From Paralvinella palmiformis (taxonomy: Eukaryota; Annelida; Polychaeta; Terebellida; Alvinellidae): 64,000 nt of DNA. Positions 1 to 13,345 of this stretch are shown one piece after another. Each line of letters starts with the position of its first letter. The first letter of the stretch is position 1. Under the pieces are notes generated by a model. It had not been told where the DNA came from, ran no database searches, and saw nothing but the letters and a program-made list of their open reading frames with translations. The position numbers and the translations under genes are program-made. Where the stretch lies: positions 1,592,501 to 1,656,500 of the forward strand of contig JAODUP010000026.1 in the NCBI GenBank assembly GCA_025642065.1. The letters run 5' to 3'.

Positions 1-455
1 GTTTTTGACAGCCGAGTACGTGCATATATGCATATTCATGGCCCTGCTTATCTCAATATGTATACCCTAAGGTACCATGAATAACGCAACAAGTACGTCT
101 GTTGGGTTATTAATCACAACCTACAACAAGAATAATAATAATAATAAAAAAATATGACTTTTACGAAATGCTTAAAGTATACACTGTGAGTGGCACACAC
201 AGGTAAGAATAATTACAACTAAATAGCAACTATCTGATGAGAAGCCAAATCAGTCACGTGACCTTTACAATAAGCATATCTGTTACACAGTAATATGTCA
301 AGCAAACGATCCAACATCTGACCTGTTTAAAATACTACGCAAGTAGAAAATTATCAAACATCTATCACATTATTATTCTGTTATTGTTAAGAGCATCCTC
401 ATTTTCAGCCAGCTGAGTTCGCGGAATGCTCACTTGCTGAAGGCAACATATCTTA

Positions 456-493
<38 letters not shown>

Positions 494-1171
494 ACGTGAC
501 GTCATTACATATGGACTGAAGTCAGCAGATCCCAAAATGCTAACAATGTCAGCTAGCCACTGACATAATTTAAGTTTTACCTCATTATGATAACACACAC
601 ACATAGGACACACACAACCAACCACCCACCCACCCACCCAGCCACAAAAAACACACACACACACACACACACAGGACATAGTTCCAAACAACCAAACAAT
701 TACCATGCGAAATCTGAAATAACAATTGATGGGATCCACGCTTGAAAATAACAACGAGTAGCAAATTACATCCCGGATTTCCATAATCAAGTGTTCCGCA
801 GCATTTGTACTACTATTCCAGGATAAGATACTAAAATGTATACACCGTTTTGTGTACTAACCGTATTTAGCTTATTAAACAGGCAGGATACCGGCAAGTC
901 AACCGGGGGTTGGGTTTATTTACTAGTAATATAGTGTAGTACACTGTCTTCTGAACACCAGATGTATTCCTGATGCGAATTACTGTTTGGAATTAAGCTG
1001 ACTGGGCTGAGAAGAGCAAACATCCGCATATTTTGTGTACTCTCCGTGATAGTATTGGTGAGTTTTGTTCATAACGCGAAACATTAAAATATTCACCTCC
1101 AAAATGTGGACTTATTACCATCACGAACGTAATATCATCATCATCATCATCATCATTTATTCTGGTATTGA
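1..1171. other. Gene-free left edge with microsatellites
   Basis: No exon-like open frame with splice signals was recognised. The stretch holds a (GT)n run at about 459-491, a CA/CCCA-rich run at about 595-673, and a short ATC run just before the SINE at 1.17 kb. Open frames across it are low-complexity translations of the repeats. Confidence 0.6.
459..491. repeat. (GT)n microsatellite
   Basis: An uninterrupted GT dinucleotide run of about 16 units, visible directly. Confidence 0.95.
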
Positions 1172-1430
1172 GATGCTCCAATGGTGCAGTGGTTGGAGCA
1201 CTGAATTACAAACCTCCAACTCCAAGTCTGGGTTCGAATCCAAATCATACCGGTGTTTGTGAGAATTTTCATTACGGAGTGGCCCTTAGGCAATAGGTCC
1301 CAGCTGTGACCAGGGTCGTAGCTAAACAAATAACTCACTCACTCGCTCACTCACTCACTCACCTACTCAGTGCCTACCCACTCACTAACTGACTACCTCA
1401 CCCAATCATCCACTCACTCACTCACACACT
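1172..1430 (+). mobile_element. tRNA-derived SINE with ACTC-type tail
   Basis: The head has a pol III A box (TGGTGCAGTGG, 1182-1192) and a B box (GGTTCGAATCC, 1231-1241) at tRNA-like spacing. A unique body follows to about 1327, then an imperfect (ACTC)n tail to about 1430. This is not a functional tRNA: no acceptor stem pairing or CCA-adjacent structure was seen. A similar head, with the phrase GCAAACCTCCA, recurs at 10.92 kb. Confidence 0.75.
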
Positions 1431-1449
1431 GTTATTTCATCTATCTTAT

Positions 1450-1617
1450 ATCCGTGGTCTAGCGGTAGCGTGTTGGACGACAGATCGCTACCATCCGTGT
1501 TCGAATCTCGGGCATGGGTATATCTGAAGGGTGTTTCATCTGCGACTTCTCTTCATTACCTTTGGAGGTCCCTAGGCCCATTTAGCCCATACCACGTGCA
1601 CAAAAGTGGCCGTAAAA
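1450..1617 (+). mobile_element. tRNA-derived SINE head feeding into a minisatellite
   Basis: A box TGGTCTAGCGG (1455-1465) and B box GTTCGAATCTC (1499-1509), followed by a body that includes a segment reading GGCCCATTTAGCCCATACCA. A diverged reverse-strand copy of the same family lies at 17.96-18.15 kb. The 3' end runs directly into the 33-bp tandem array, so the array probably grew from the SINE tail, as the CAATCATCA-like tail sequence suggests. Confidence 0.75.
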
Positions 1618-2280
1618 TATCAATCATCAATAATCATTATATAGTAGCAGTATCAATCATCAACAATCATTATATAGTAGCAGTATCAATCATCAACAAT
1701 CATTATATAGTAGCAGTATCAATCATCAACAATCATTATATAGTAGCAGTATCAATCATCAACAATCATTATATAGTAGCAGTATCAATCATCAACAATC
1801 ATTATATAGTAGCAGTATCAATCATCAACAATCATTATATAGTAGCAGTATCAATCATCAACAATCATTATATAGTAGCAGTATCAATCATCAACAATCA
1901 TTATATAGTAGCAGTATCAATCATCAACAATCATTATATAGTAGCAGTATCAATCATCAACAATCATTATATAGTAGCAGTATCAATCATCAACAATCAT
2001 TATATAGTAGCAGTATCAATCATCAATAATCATTATATAGTAGCAGTATCAATCATCAACAATCATTATATAGTAGCAGTATCAATCATCAACAATCATT
2101 ATATAGTAGCAGTATCAATCATCAACAATCATTATATAGTAGCAGTATCAATCATCAACAATCATTATATAGTAGCAGTATCAATCATCAACAATCATTA
2201 TATAGTAGCAGTATCAATCATCAATAATCATTATATAGTAGCAGTATCAATCATCAATAATCATTATATAGTAGCAGTAT
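1618..2280 (+). repeat. 33-bp minisatellite, about 20 units
   Basis: About 20 head-to-tail units of 33 bp. Units are nearly identical, differing mainly at one AAC/AAT site (AAT in the first, one middle and the last two units). Because 33 is a multiple of three and the unit has no stop in one frame, it creates a spurious open frame repeating SIINNHYIVAV. There are no unique spacers between units. The homogeneity implies recent expansion or ongoing homogenisation. Confidence 0.95.
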
Positions 2281-2401
2281 TAATTAGACCATGGCAGCTA
2301 TATTACCACCATTTTAGATCAAATTCGTTATCATCAACGACAACAAATAATACCAGTTAAGTTTTAGTTAACCCTAACCATCATTTGTCTTGTTACTATT
2401 G

Positions 2402-2402
<1 letters not shown>

Positions 2403-2440
<38 letters not shown>
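2403..2440. repeat. (CA)n(TA)n compound microsatellite
   Basis: A CA run followed by a short TA run, visible directly. Confidence 0.9.
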
Positions 2441-3567
2441 GTAGTTAGCTGAGAGACAAATATATGTTGTGTAATATAGACAAGTTTTGTCCTCAACACC
2501 AACCATTTCTCGGTTATTACTGGTGATTACTGAAACCTTGTTCGGTGACTAACTTTTCATTTTTTTGTTGTTGTCGTTGTCATGGTAACTATACGATGTA
2601 GCGGATGACCCATAACTGATCCGCATATGCAGATGCTGCTGCGCGCATGCACGATGCACACACACACACACACATTGACCAGACCAGATGTTACCGTAAA
2701 CCCATATGGTACAGTACTATCAGGTGGTCAGACCATAACACACACACACACACACACAACATGTGGAGCAGTAAAGAACACGGACATCAGACTGGCATCT
2801 ATAGTATTCTCCACTCCGGATACACCAGACTGTTGCCATACTGTTTGTGGTACACATTAATTACAGGTCGCTGATACGGACCCAGAATCAGTGCAGTGCG
2901 ATGTTAAGTGTAATGGATATAAAGTGAGCTGGAGTTTTTGGCGAACTTTTCTACGTCTAGACAGTATTACTGATGCTGATGATGATGGTGATGGTGGTGA
3001 TGGCTAAGTGTTGATGTGGTAAGTTATATGTTAGAATAATAAATATTTAGCTAGCTCAATGTCCTTGTTATATTAGATTTAATAGCTCTATCCTGTTTAT
3101 AGTTATAGATATTGTATACCAGTTATAAAAATAACAGACCTAACATCGATACTAGATTTTCTTATAACTATATTTGCTGCTGAAACTGGATACGAACAAA
3201 CTTTGGGTAGGAGTGGAGGGGGGGGGGTGCGGTGCTGAGAAAGTTGTCTTCGAGATACCGAGCTGGCATCATCATGGTCACTAAATCTATGAAGGTTCGG
3301 TGGTTATGTCGTTGGCAATATCTACAGCCTGATAATAGTGAAGTGCCTTTTGAATAATTTTTACTACTACTGTTATCATCATCATCATCATCTGGCATAG
3401 ATCGCTGTTTAGCTGCTTTAGCGTTATCATAATTCATATAATTTATCAGTTAATTAGCTTCACTCAATACATGTATCTATAGATATTAGTAGAGACAATC
3501 ATGTAATGTATTGAATTATAAATATTTGTTATAGAATGTTATAACAAGATAAATAGTAGTATCTAAG

Positions 3568-3613
<46 letters not shown>

Positions 3614-3614
3614 G
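3568..3614. repeat. (CT)n(AT)n compound microsatellite
   Basis: A CT run flows into an AT run, then into GT-rich sequence. Confidence 0.9.
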
Positions 3615-4260
3615 CGTGTGTGTGAGTGTGTATGTGTAAACTTAGATACGTAACTTCAACACTTTAGTCAGGATGTTGCCATGGTTATACTGTTACAGTT
3701 AGTTAGTTCTAAGTTACAGCTTCACCATGACAACATGACAACAAACAAATCAGAACATTTGTAATGATATAACAAGTTGATCCAAATAGTGCTCTGTGCA
3801 GTAAAAACGCTAATGATAATCATGATATCATGGTGATGTTAGTGCAATATGTTATATAAGAGGTAAACACTAAGAGATATCTAGGCATAAAGCTGCTGGA
3901 GTGTTTATTGTAATCCTGAACTCGGTGAGTGAAGCAGAAGTGAATTATCCAATGAACACTGACTATAGTCTAGAGCAAACACACGACTTTTAGGTATGGT
4001 GAAGCGGGGGGAGGGGGATTAATCCGGGCCGTGTTATCATGTGGGGGGGGGGGTTATATATACTAAGTGGGGTAGGTCAAGAGTTACCTTACATCTGATC
4101 ATTATTTCCTTACCCTGTATTGATTTTATAAAGATATAAGTGGTATAGAAACCAATATCTGTATGCTAAAATACACAGTGTGTTATGTCATTTAATAGAA
4201 CAGCACTCTTAAATAGGGCCTCGTAATAAGAGCACTGTAATAAATATATATTATTATTTT

Positions 4261-4281
4261 CATATATATATATATATATAT

Positions 4282-4323
<42 letters not shown>

Positions 4324-4324
4324 T
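4261..4324. repeat. (TA)n(GA)n compound microsatellite
   Basis: About 11 TA units followed by about 20 GA units with one interruption. Confidence 0.9.
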
Positions 4325-4680
4325 ATGTCAGATAGTCAAAGGTATTGACTGAATAATGGGCCAAACCAGTGTGTGGTCAGGTCATAGGTCAAGACAACAG
4401 AAAAACTATCAATTTGGCCAGGTGAATTGGTTAACAACCTTAATAATTTAAGGGGGACCCGCCCCCCCCACCACCACCCCCACAGAGACACATACTAGCT
4501 ACCCTGACAATGCACCTTACTTAGGCGTAATTGATGGTGAAAACAATAACGATACTTCAAATAGACGTGTGACAGCCTGATGGTGAAACAACATCGTTAT
4601 CACTGGTCAGAGCTACCGTAATAATACTACATAGCTATACTGATTGCTTCGCTATCATCTACACATACAGCCACAGGTAA

Positions 4681-4683
<3 letters not shown>

Positions 4684-4724
<41 letters not shown>

Positions 4725-4732
4725 TATATAGA
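4684..4732. repeat. (AT)n(AC)n compound microsatellite
   Basis: A TA run followed by CA and TA units, visible directly. Confidence 0.9.
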
Positions 4733-6072
4733 CAGGGTAAATATTATTCTCATTCATCATTCATTATTATCATCACCACCACAGAACAGGATGTCAAAGA
4801 ATATGGCATCCTCTGTTGATAAGTCTAGATCTATTTTAAAGACCTCACCTATTCAAAGTTGTTTTCACCAGCACCTGATATATATATGGTTATTATTTCT
4901 GATTACGTTTTAGTACCTTCGAAAGGCTTCTGCTAGTAAGGATACTTCATTAAATATACATCATCACCATCATCATCATCATTCAAAGATGCTGTGAGCT
5001 CATTCAAGGAATTCAGATTCATGAAGTTGTTCATTCAGGATGATCACTGGTCAGTCTCAGTAGCATTTAGAATTCAAGTGAGATTACAGACGGTCAACAG
5101 AATTGCGGGTCTTTAATGAAAAGTTTATCAAATCATATTTGGATAAGTGGCACCACTACCAGTAATTTGATGATCTACTAACCAAGTTGTTTTAAATACA
5201 TTTCATTTAATTTTACTGTCTTACTCCGGGACTTCCACTAGCACTCCCCAGGTCCACTCTTTGTGATTAAATAAATTTGCTGGTGTATAAAAAAGGTGAT
5301 TTAGACAAATATCCTCTTGTTTAAATGCTTCTCTGACCCGATACAAGTTAAATAACTCAAGTTGCTCATTAGAAAGTCTGTCTGTATAAAAAAATCACTC
5401 TCATTATAAATACTCCTATCCTGATCCCTAATTCGACTATACATTAAGAATATCGAGCGGTGAAATACTTATCTGCTCTTCTATTATCAAAGTGAGGTGG
5501 GCCCTGATTTTGCCTTCACATTTCATGAAATTGGGATTTATGAAACGTAGTCAAGATTGGCTCAATTATCTGACTTTTATGATAATCTGACACACTGGTT
5601 TTAGATGGCTTATCGGGGGGGGGGGTTGTTGAAATCCTTGGGTATTAGCCAACAAAACCCACTCGCATAATATTACCAGCTTATAGTTAGTGTAATAGAC
5701 ATTTAAGATTTTTAATTTGCACACAGACAGGACACATCCTGGCTGTTTTTAATACTCCTAGTCATTGTTTCCTTACTCTATATGGATTTTATAATATTAG
5801 TTTACCTTACATATTGAAGGTATATAAATCAATTCTGAAACAGGCTAAATACACAGTGCGTTATGTCATTTAACTTAACAACAGTCTTAAATGGGGCCTC
5901 ATAATAAGGGCATTATAATCAATCTACATTATTATATTCATTTATTAATACTATTAAAATATTCACTTATTAATAATTTTTATATTTTTGCATTTACTTT
6001 CTGTATCTGTAAAGATGTTATAGCCTATATAATTCTTGTACTGTGTTCTTCAGTAAAAGGTTTACAACTAAT

Positions 6073-6075
<3 letters not shown>

Positions 6076-6112
<37 letters not shown>
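6076..6112. repeat. (TA)n microsatellite
   Basis: An uninterrupted TA run. Confidence 0.9.
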
Positions 6113-6113
<1 letters not shown>

Positions 6114-7358
6114 TTTATATATAACTTATACATATGGCAGCTACTGATAATTACTGTACCGGATATCACTTCTTCCTCAGATATGGCCTTGAAATTGTAA
6201 ATTCATCAAAGTTACATTAGTTAAGTGGCAAATCAATAACACTACTATAACACACACACACACACACACACAGTGTGTGGAGTCAGGTATCCAGTGACGA
6301 CATGATTTCCCAGAACTCTGGGTACGTTTGTCATTTTGATGGGAATGTGTTAGACTCTGACATGTTAACAACACAGATGAATATATCAAAGTATCTAGCT
6401 TTGATATATATATATCTATCTATCACAGAATGTTGCTGTGTCTTGATAAACTGTTGATCACAGATGTATGTGTGTGTGTGTGTGTGTGTATGTCTGTGTG
6501 TGTGAATGTGTGTTTTAGCAGGATGCTATGCAGCACTCGCACCGAGAACCACAAACCATTATTACTACAACCTCCGGATGATTCATCCAGTAATTTATCC
6601 AGAGAACTGACTTTTCATATTGAGATGTGTAATACGTCACAAAGCTCCTAAAGTGAATTATCTACACGTATTAAAGAAAAGAGAAAAATCTCTCACAAAA
6701 TATCAAACAAACAAGTTTTCATTTTCATAGCGAATATTCTATTTCATGGCCGAGGTTAGTCCACAACCATACCACCACCAGCATACCACTACCGCCACCT
6801 GATGCCTGTTATCACTAGCCACCCACAAAGATCACAACTATTATTACAATGTTAATTAACTAGGATCACTTCCTCATGTAGTTTCCATTTAACACTATGC
6901 TGCGAATAATATTCATTTGGCGTATTGCCAGCTGCCTCTTTTTTCTTGCCGCAGTCTTGGCCAGAGGCCTGAGCCTCAAACAATCACTGTTCATTAGCCC
7001 AGTGATATCTATTCCAGAATGAAAACCTAACAGCAAAAAAATCGCTGCTGCCTAAAAGATCCAGAAATATCGGAGAGAGAGAGATCCATTTTCTAGCCGA
7101 TGGAATACCGTGGAGGGTAAACGCTCAGCAATGAAGTCACGGAGCATTGCAGTACAGAAACAACCAGATGCCTGATGAACTGGAATATCTCCTTCTGCAA
7201 TACGAATCAACAGCTACGGATACCTTGATAGAAATGGCACAATTGGCATAAATGATGGTACACGATACCAGATGGTTGGATATCTATCGCATCCAATAGA
7301 CCGTCCTCCGTCTGACAGAGATCCATCACTAACCATGCCCTAAGGAACAGCCACCACA

Positions 7359-10300
7359 ATGACATCGGATACAAATGGTCCGGGCGAACAGAGCCCTATC
7401 CTGATGACAATTGCCGCCTGCGGGGCTTTGGTAACTTTAAGCGCCATGTGGCTTCTAATTGCATTCTCCGACCTCTGCTGCTGCATAAGACGGAGACGCG
7501 AACGCTGCCAGGAGACGAGCTCCACCGACGAACAGAAGAAGTACAACACCGTAGTGAGCGGCGCGAGCAACGACGATGAACCGGCCGACGGAAGGTCGAA
7601 GCACGACTCCGTACAATACATCCGGGAATCGTCGGAGAAAGGTCTGCCAACGGATGAGGCGAGAACAAAACGAGCGAATAATAAAACAATACCAGCTCAG
7701 AGATCTGAAAAGAAGAATGTATTCCATCTGAGAAAGGAGTAAGTATGTTTTTCTGTATATTTTAGAATTTTATACACCTGAGCATTCTTTCACACCACCA
7801 GTTCCTCCCCCCCCCCCTCCTTGTACAATATAGCAGGAGGAAATGAAAACATTGAAAGATGCAATCATTTTACAATTATGCTAAAAACAATGTGTCATGT
7901 TTGTTTCAGCTTTGAACACACTGATTTATATCGTGTAAATCGAATCATTATGTTATCAACGTGGCAGAAGTCTGTTTAAAATACTAAATCACAGTCTAAC
8001 CCGTTTGAAGGGTATTTTACAGAAGTGCATGAGCTATGTGTTATGTATGAAAAGAAGGGTATGAATTTCACTAAAGAAAACAGGAAAAGAATACTAAAAG
8101 AAACAAGCAACAAAATGCAAAAAACTGGGTAATAATATGCATTCATATGATGTCAGCTATAGGACTTGGAAATATGCTAAAAAAAAAAACAGAAAACTCA
8201 TTCCAGATTAATACATGTCATTTATTTAATTATTCCGATTTTCCCAGAGTTTACAGTAACGTTTTTGAAAATGGGGAGTGGCTCAAACTGGTGGTTTGAA
8301 GAAAACTTCTTTTGCAGAAGACATGTTTTATCGCCACTCTATAGTCTCAGATTGTCCTAAAAATGTACAAAACACAATTTTTTCTCTGAGGGATACATAT
8401 AAGTTTCAATGCTTGAGACTCATTCTGCTATGCAATTTCCTTATCTGCTTTCCAGGTTGTTGTTTATTCCTAAAGCCACTCTCATGAATGATTATTATTA
8501 ATATTATTATTATCATTGTAAGAAGTAATGTGTACCAAAAATTGTGAGTGAGTAATGATACCTTAGCATTAAGTTGGTGGGTAAGATTCTGAGGGAGTCA
8601 AATTTTATTTATTCCAATAAGTGGCCATTAATGCTCACTGATTGCATCAGGCATAAATAGCCTTTTTTTTAAATTATTTAAAAATTGCAACACCAATAAA
8701 ATATTGTCCAATCACAGCTCATTGAATACTGATGCAAAAATGGCACTTTAAACAGATCCATTTTTAGTCATCTTTCAGCACGTATCTGATGATTATTGTT
8801 CATAACAACTTCACTCTGATCACTGGCAGATCCAAGAAGGCGACCTCTCAACAAGATCTAGATGTCACCATGAAGGATCGCATCAGTGCCTTCGAATCAA
8901 CTGATTCGGTGAAGTCCGTGCCCACACAGGAGAAGGATGCTATTAAGCCAAAGAAGAAAAAACCGAGCAGTAAGGCTTTCCAGGAGTTTGAAAGAAGTGG
9001 CATTATCATAGGCTTTGTAAGTATGTCATGAACTCAATGATGTGATAGCTTTCATTCTGGATACATGCAAGCGGTACATCTATTCCTTGAAATGTGTGAA
9101 ATCTACTCATGACTGTACTTAATATTTTCTTAGGACATTATCTTCTTTTACAATATGGAAATAGCATCATTTTATTAAATACATCAACTGTATCATGCTG
9201 AATCAAATTGAATGGATCTGAAATACAAGACCACAAAACACCAAGTGAGAACAGGATCTCAGTGCAAATGCTTTTTTCAACTTTACTTTTGATCTAAAAC
9301 ATATCACTGTTGTTTATATCTATATGTTTCACTTCAAATGTAAACCATGGGGTGGATTTCAGATGACTCGAAAGACTTCCATGTAAAAATTTCAATTATA
9401 AAATGTCTATCTAGAGGCATCACTTCATTTAAACCTTACTTCCATGCTACTACCCCCCTCCACATAAGTGGAAACATACTTCTTCTTCAGTACAGAATAC
9501 TGTCTTTATATTCTGTCATTCAAGCACTGAATAATATAACACACAAATTGCAAATGGAATTACTGCAAGAAAATTAAAAGAAAATCAAATTCCTTGCAGT
9601 TTCAGGGAACTATTCCCTAGGTATGTGTATCATGACCTACATTGACTAACAAGCCTTGAAACTCCTGTTAGTACATGCTGATGTATAATATCTGATCGGA
9701 CACAGGGACAGGCTAATGTTCTTTTTTCCTATACGAGCAGGGAAAAGCACCAAAAAAGAACCAAGAACCGTCCACAGAAGAAACCATGGAAGACCAGGAG
9801 CCAAGCCAAACGGATGATTCACAGGGTCAGGGGTCAAACAGAAGGCTGGATTTGCAGGCAACAGAACCTAGTCACAACGATAACATCCATAGCAACACGA
9901 ATAGGTAAATACCTTAAAATTATTAATACGTGAATTAATTATGAAGACTTAACTGAAAATTGTTGACGATGGCTTAATGGAAAAACCAGAAATTAAGAAA
10001 TTAGAAGGAGAGGATTAGAATTACTTCCTTTTAATGAACAGCTTGAACAGACTAACAGATGATGAAGGTATTCATATGACGGATGAAGAAGATGAATTCT
10101 CAGCAGTGCCAAGACAATCGGAAATATTGAAATCTGTGAGTTATTATCTCCATCATTAGTATTACAGATCAGAATTGGGGGGGGGGAGAAATTAAAAAAA
10201 AATATTCTCTTCCAGATGTCTGTTCAGGGAGGCAAGCAAATTCCCTGCTAAATAGCTGGATTTTTCTGTGATGATTTAGCCCATATTAAAGCTAAGATGG

Positions 10301-13300
10301 CCAATTTAAAGTTAGGGAAGTAAAACGTCTAGGAGATGTGCAGTAAATATATATGTGACTATAAGAAGCACCTAAAGTTTTATTAACTAATTTTGTTGTA
10401 AAATAAAATAGATTTAAGAATAGGAAACAAAGAGTTGGATTCAGAGTCTAACTCCTACCACTTGTGGCAGTTAAACACATACGAGTAATAGAGCACGTCT
10501 GTGGCTCTCTACCACCTGAAGTCGAATGATAGAGTATACACTGATAAAACTTAGTGAAAATCAATTCCCATTAATATCAGCTGGCACTCTTGAGTATTTG
10601 AAAATTAATACGATATGAAATGTGATATGTTGAAGTTGATATCGATATTCATCTGTCTGCGCTTATGATGCTTGCATCTGTAATGCACACATTTGCACAA
10701 CACAAAACAGCCATTAGTCATCATCTAACCATATAAACAAGACCTGTAAAATTTGAAAACTCAAGTCAATATTCCTAGTAGATGAAAAAAAATTATCACC
10801 AATATTTAAAAGATGTTTTTCAACATGTTCTGTCACCAAATTCAACTGATCTACAATACGGCAAACTGATATGACATAAATCTGACATTTTAACACATTT
10901 TAGTTGGATGTTTGGATAGAATGGTGGTTAAAGCACTGCGATGCAAACCTCCAGGTTATGGGTTCATGTCAGACATGGGGTCAATTCAATTTCGGAATTC
11001 CAATTTTGGAATTAGAATTGCTTATTTAAAAAAAAAATGGAATTGGAATTGATAAATTTGGAATATGAATTGAAGTTTGGTACCAAAAAATTAAATCCAC
11101 AAATTAATTTACCATTTAATTTTTTAATTCAGAAATATTTCTTCCATGACAATCCTACTTGGAATATAAACTACTTGGAGTAGGTATTCGGAGAACCTAT
11201 ATGTCCGACATGGGACAGCTTTTAATGCGAGTAGTGTTATTTTTCTCTGCTGAAAACTTTGCATACATATCAGACGTTTATTACAATTATTGTCCAAAAT
11301 CATTTTTATGCTAATGGCATCTGTGTGTTTAGTTCCGGCGAGCTCCACCACCAAAGAATCGGTCGAGAGCAAACCGAGCACTCCAGAAAAGGATCAGCAC
11401 AAGAAGGGAGACTGAGGTAGTACAGTACACTTTATCAATTACTTTGAACCTAAAGCAAGAGAATATAATTAATAAACAATCGTTGAAATTGAATCATGAT
11501 AGATGAGTCATACCTCAACAGTTGTATCCATTTTGTAGAATTTTCCTGGTTTTGACTTTCCTGCCGAACAAGACGAGGAGAGTGTGGACAGTGTCGTGAC
11601 TACTGTATCACGCTCCACAGACTCCATAGTGACTCCATCTGACCGTGTCACTCCAGACAATGACACAACAACCAGCGGACATCATACTGGAGAGGATAGT
11701 CCAAGTGGAACTTCTCCAGACTCAGCGAACAAGGATACTACCATGAGAAGGACATCCACCAGCAGACACGTCCAACAAATGATAAACACAAGAGATGACA
11801 GCCTGCTGTCAGAAAGTGGTGAAAAACATATCATATTATTGGTTGATAACAGTGCCAAGGATAGAACTGGCAGCGAACAAACTATGATGAGCCAGCAGCA
11901 GGATTCCACCACGGAGGTGAAGGAAGTGAGTTTTAAGGATTTTATGGCCTTGATACAGAGATCAAATTCCAAAGATGTTGGTGATGGACATGGCGAATCG
12001 GACCATAAAATGGCTGTTAAAACTGAACGCTCTTCTTTGAAGATAATGAGCCAACCAGAAACTACATCGGCATCAACAAGGATGACCTCTTCGCAGACGT
12101 CATCTGGCAGAAGCAGCATCCAATCAGATTCATGGAAGGTTGGCAAGCAATCAAATCAAAACAACAATAACACATCAGAGACCATAGATGTAAACACGAC
12201 AGCTGTCTGTAAGAAGGAACCATGCAAAAGTCACAACGGACAGCTGGTTTTGACGAGACCACGATCATTCCAACCAACGAGCTTTTCTAGGATTCGAGAT
12301 TCACCATCAATCGCATTAAACCAAAATGTTGATTTCCCTGCTAGAAGTCGGTTTTCATCGGTGGCAAACTATAAAAGCCAACAAGTGAGGGTGGGTACTG
12401 AAAGGTCAAGGTCAATGTCTGTAGGATCGGTTGCATTAGCTGCAAAAAACAAAGGAAGTGAATCTGATGAAAAAAGGGATGCAAATAATGATTCAGCAAA
12501 AAAACACGATGTAAAAGGTATATAAAGGCTATCAACATAACAAGTTATTATTTAACGAATTTATAAAGGTGTAACATAAAAGGACTTCTTTTTATTAACA
12601 TAAGTGTATATGATGAATTGTAACTTCAGATACTACATCTGTTGCAGATGATGATAAAACAGTGACCGATGATGGTGAAAGGTCTTTCCAGTAAGTTTAA
12701 AGTATGGTTCATTCTACTCCGAGCAGGCATACATTTTTCAGCAACTTTTATTTTCTATTAAGATTTAGTTAAGCGCTGTGCCATTTTAACTAATTCTCAT
12801 AAGTCATTGATAAAAACATAACCCGGAGCATGCTGGAATTGTATATATCACTTCGCGTTATATGTCGCAATTAATACTGGCTGTGTTTTTGCTGCATACT
12901 GAATGAGTTGTGCCTGCGTGATTTAAGAATGCTTCTTGCTTGGTACAATTATTGCAGAAACCAGGTTGTTCGGAATGCTGGCTGCCACTACTCCACTTCG
13001 TTCTCTTGTACTAACTTCAGTAAGCGATACACTTACTAATTACCAGCGTAGAACTAATACCATTGATATCAAGTGTCAAAAAACAATAAACCTGCATGGC
13101 ATGAACTTATTCTCATCATCTAACCACAAGGATGGCTGCTTCGCTCACTGGTTTCATGATGAAAAGATACTTCACAAACTATTATATGCTAAGCTTTTCA
13201 TTAGTTAATATGTTATTATCTCAAATAGCGTTGTTAACAAATCTCAGAACTTAAAATGGCTCCTTGGTTTAATCTGTGTAAACATTTTCATGTACTCTAT

Positions 13301-13305
13301 TATAA

Positions 13306-13345
<40 letters not shown>

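Larger units (their letters stand above)
2441..7290. other. Gene-free, microsatellite-rich interval
   Basis: No splice-compatible coding exon was recognised. The interval carries compound microsatellites at about 3568-3614 (CT/AT), 4261-4324 (TA/GA), 4684-4732 (TA/CA), 6076-6112 (TA), 6250-6273 (CA) and 6467-6512 (GT). It also has several poly-G or poly-C tracts (near 3217, 4012, 4043, 4460 and 5615). Part of it may be promoter or 5' UTR for the membrane-protein gene that starts translation at 7359. Confidence 0.5.

Noticed and set aside
491..790. Minus-strand open frame with VCVCVCV runs
   Set aside because: Translation of GT/CA microsatellite sequence; no conserved domain or splice support.
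1182..1241. Possible tRNA gene (A and B boxes)
   Set aside because: No cloverleaf pairing. The boxes head a SINE with a simple-repeat tail and related copies elsewhere. The same holds for 1.45, 18.1 and 32.04 kb.
1618..2280. CRISPR-like regular repeats
   Set aside because: Units are contiguous with no unique spacers, and the context is animal genomic DNA.
1470..2360. A 296-codon open frame with SIINNHYIVAV repeats
   Set aside because: It is the translation of the 33-bp minisatellite plus a SINE body. The unit length is a multiple of three, which keeps any frame open.
11682..12146. 154-codon minus-strand open frame
   Set aside because: Shadow of the Ser/Thr-rich plus-strand exon, whose phase and splice sites are consistent with the rest of the gene.
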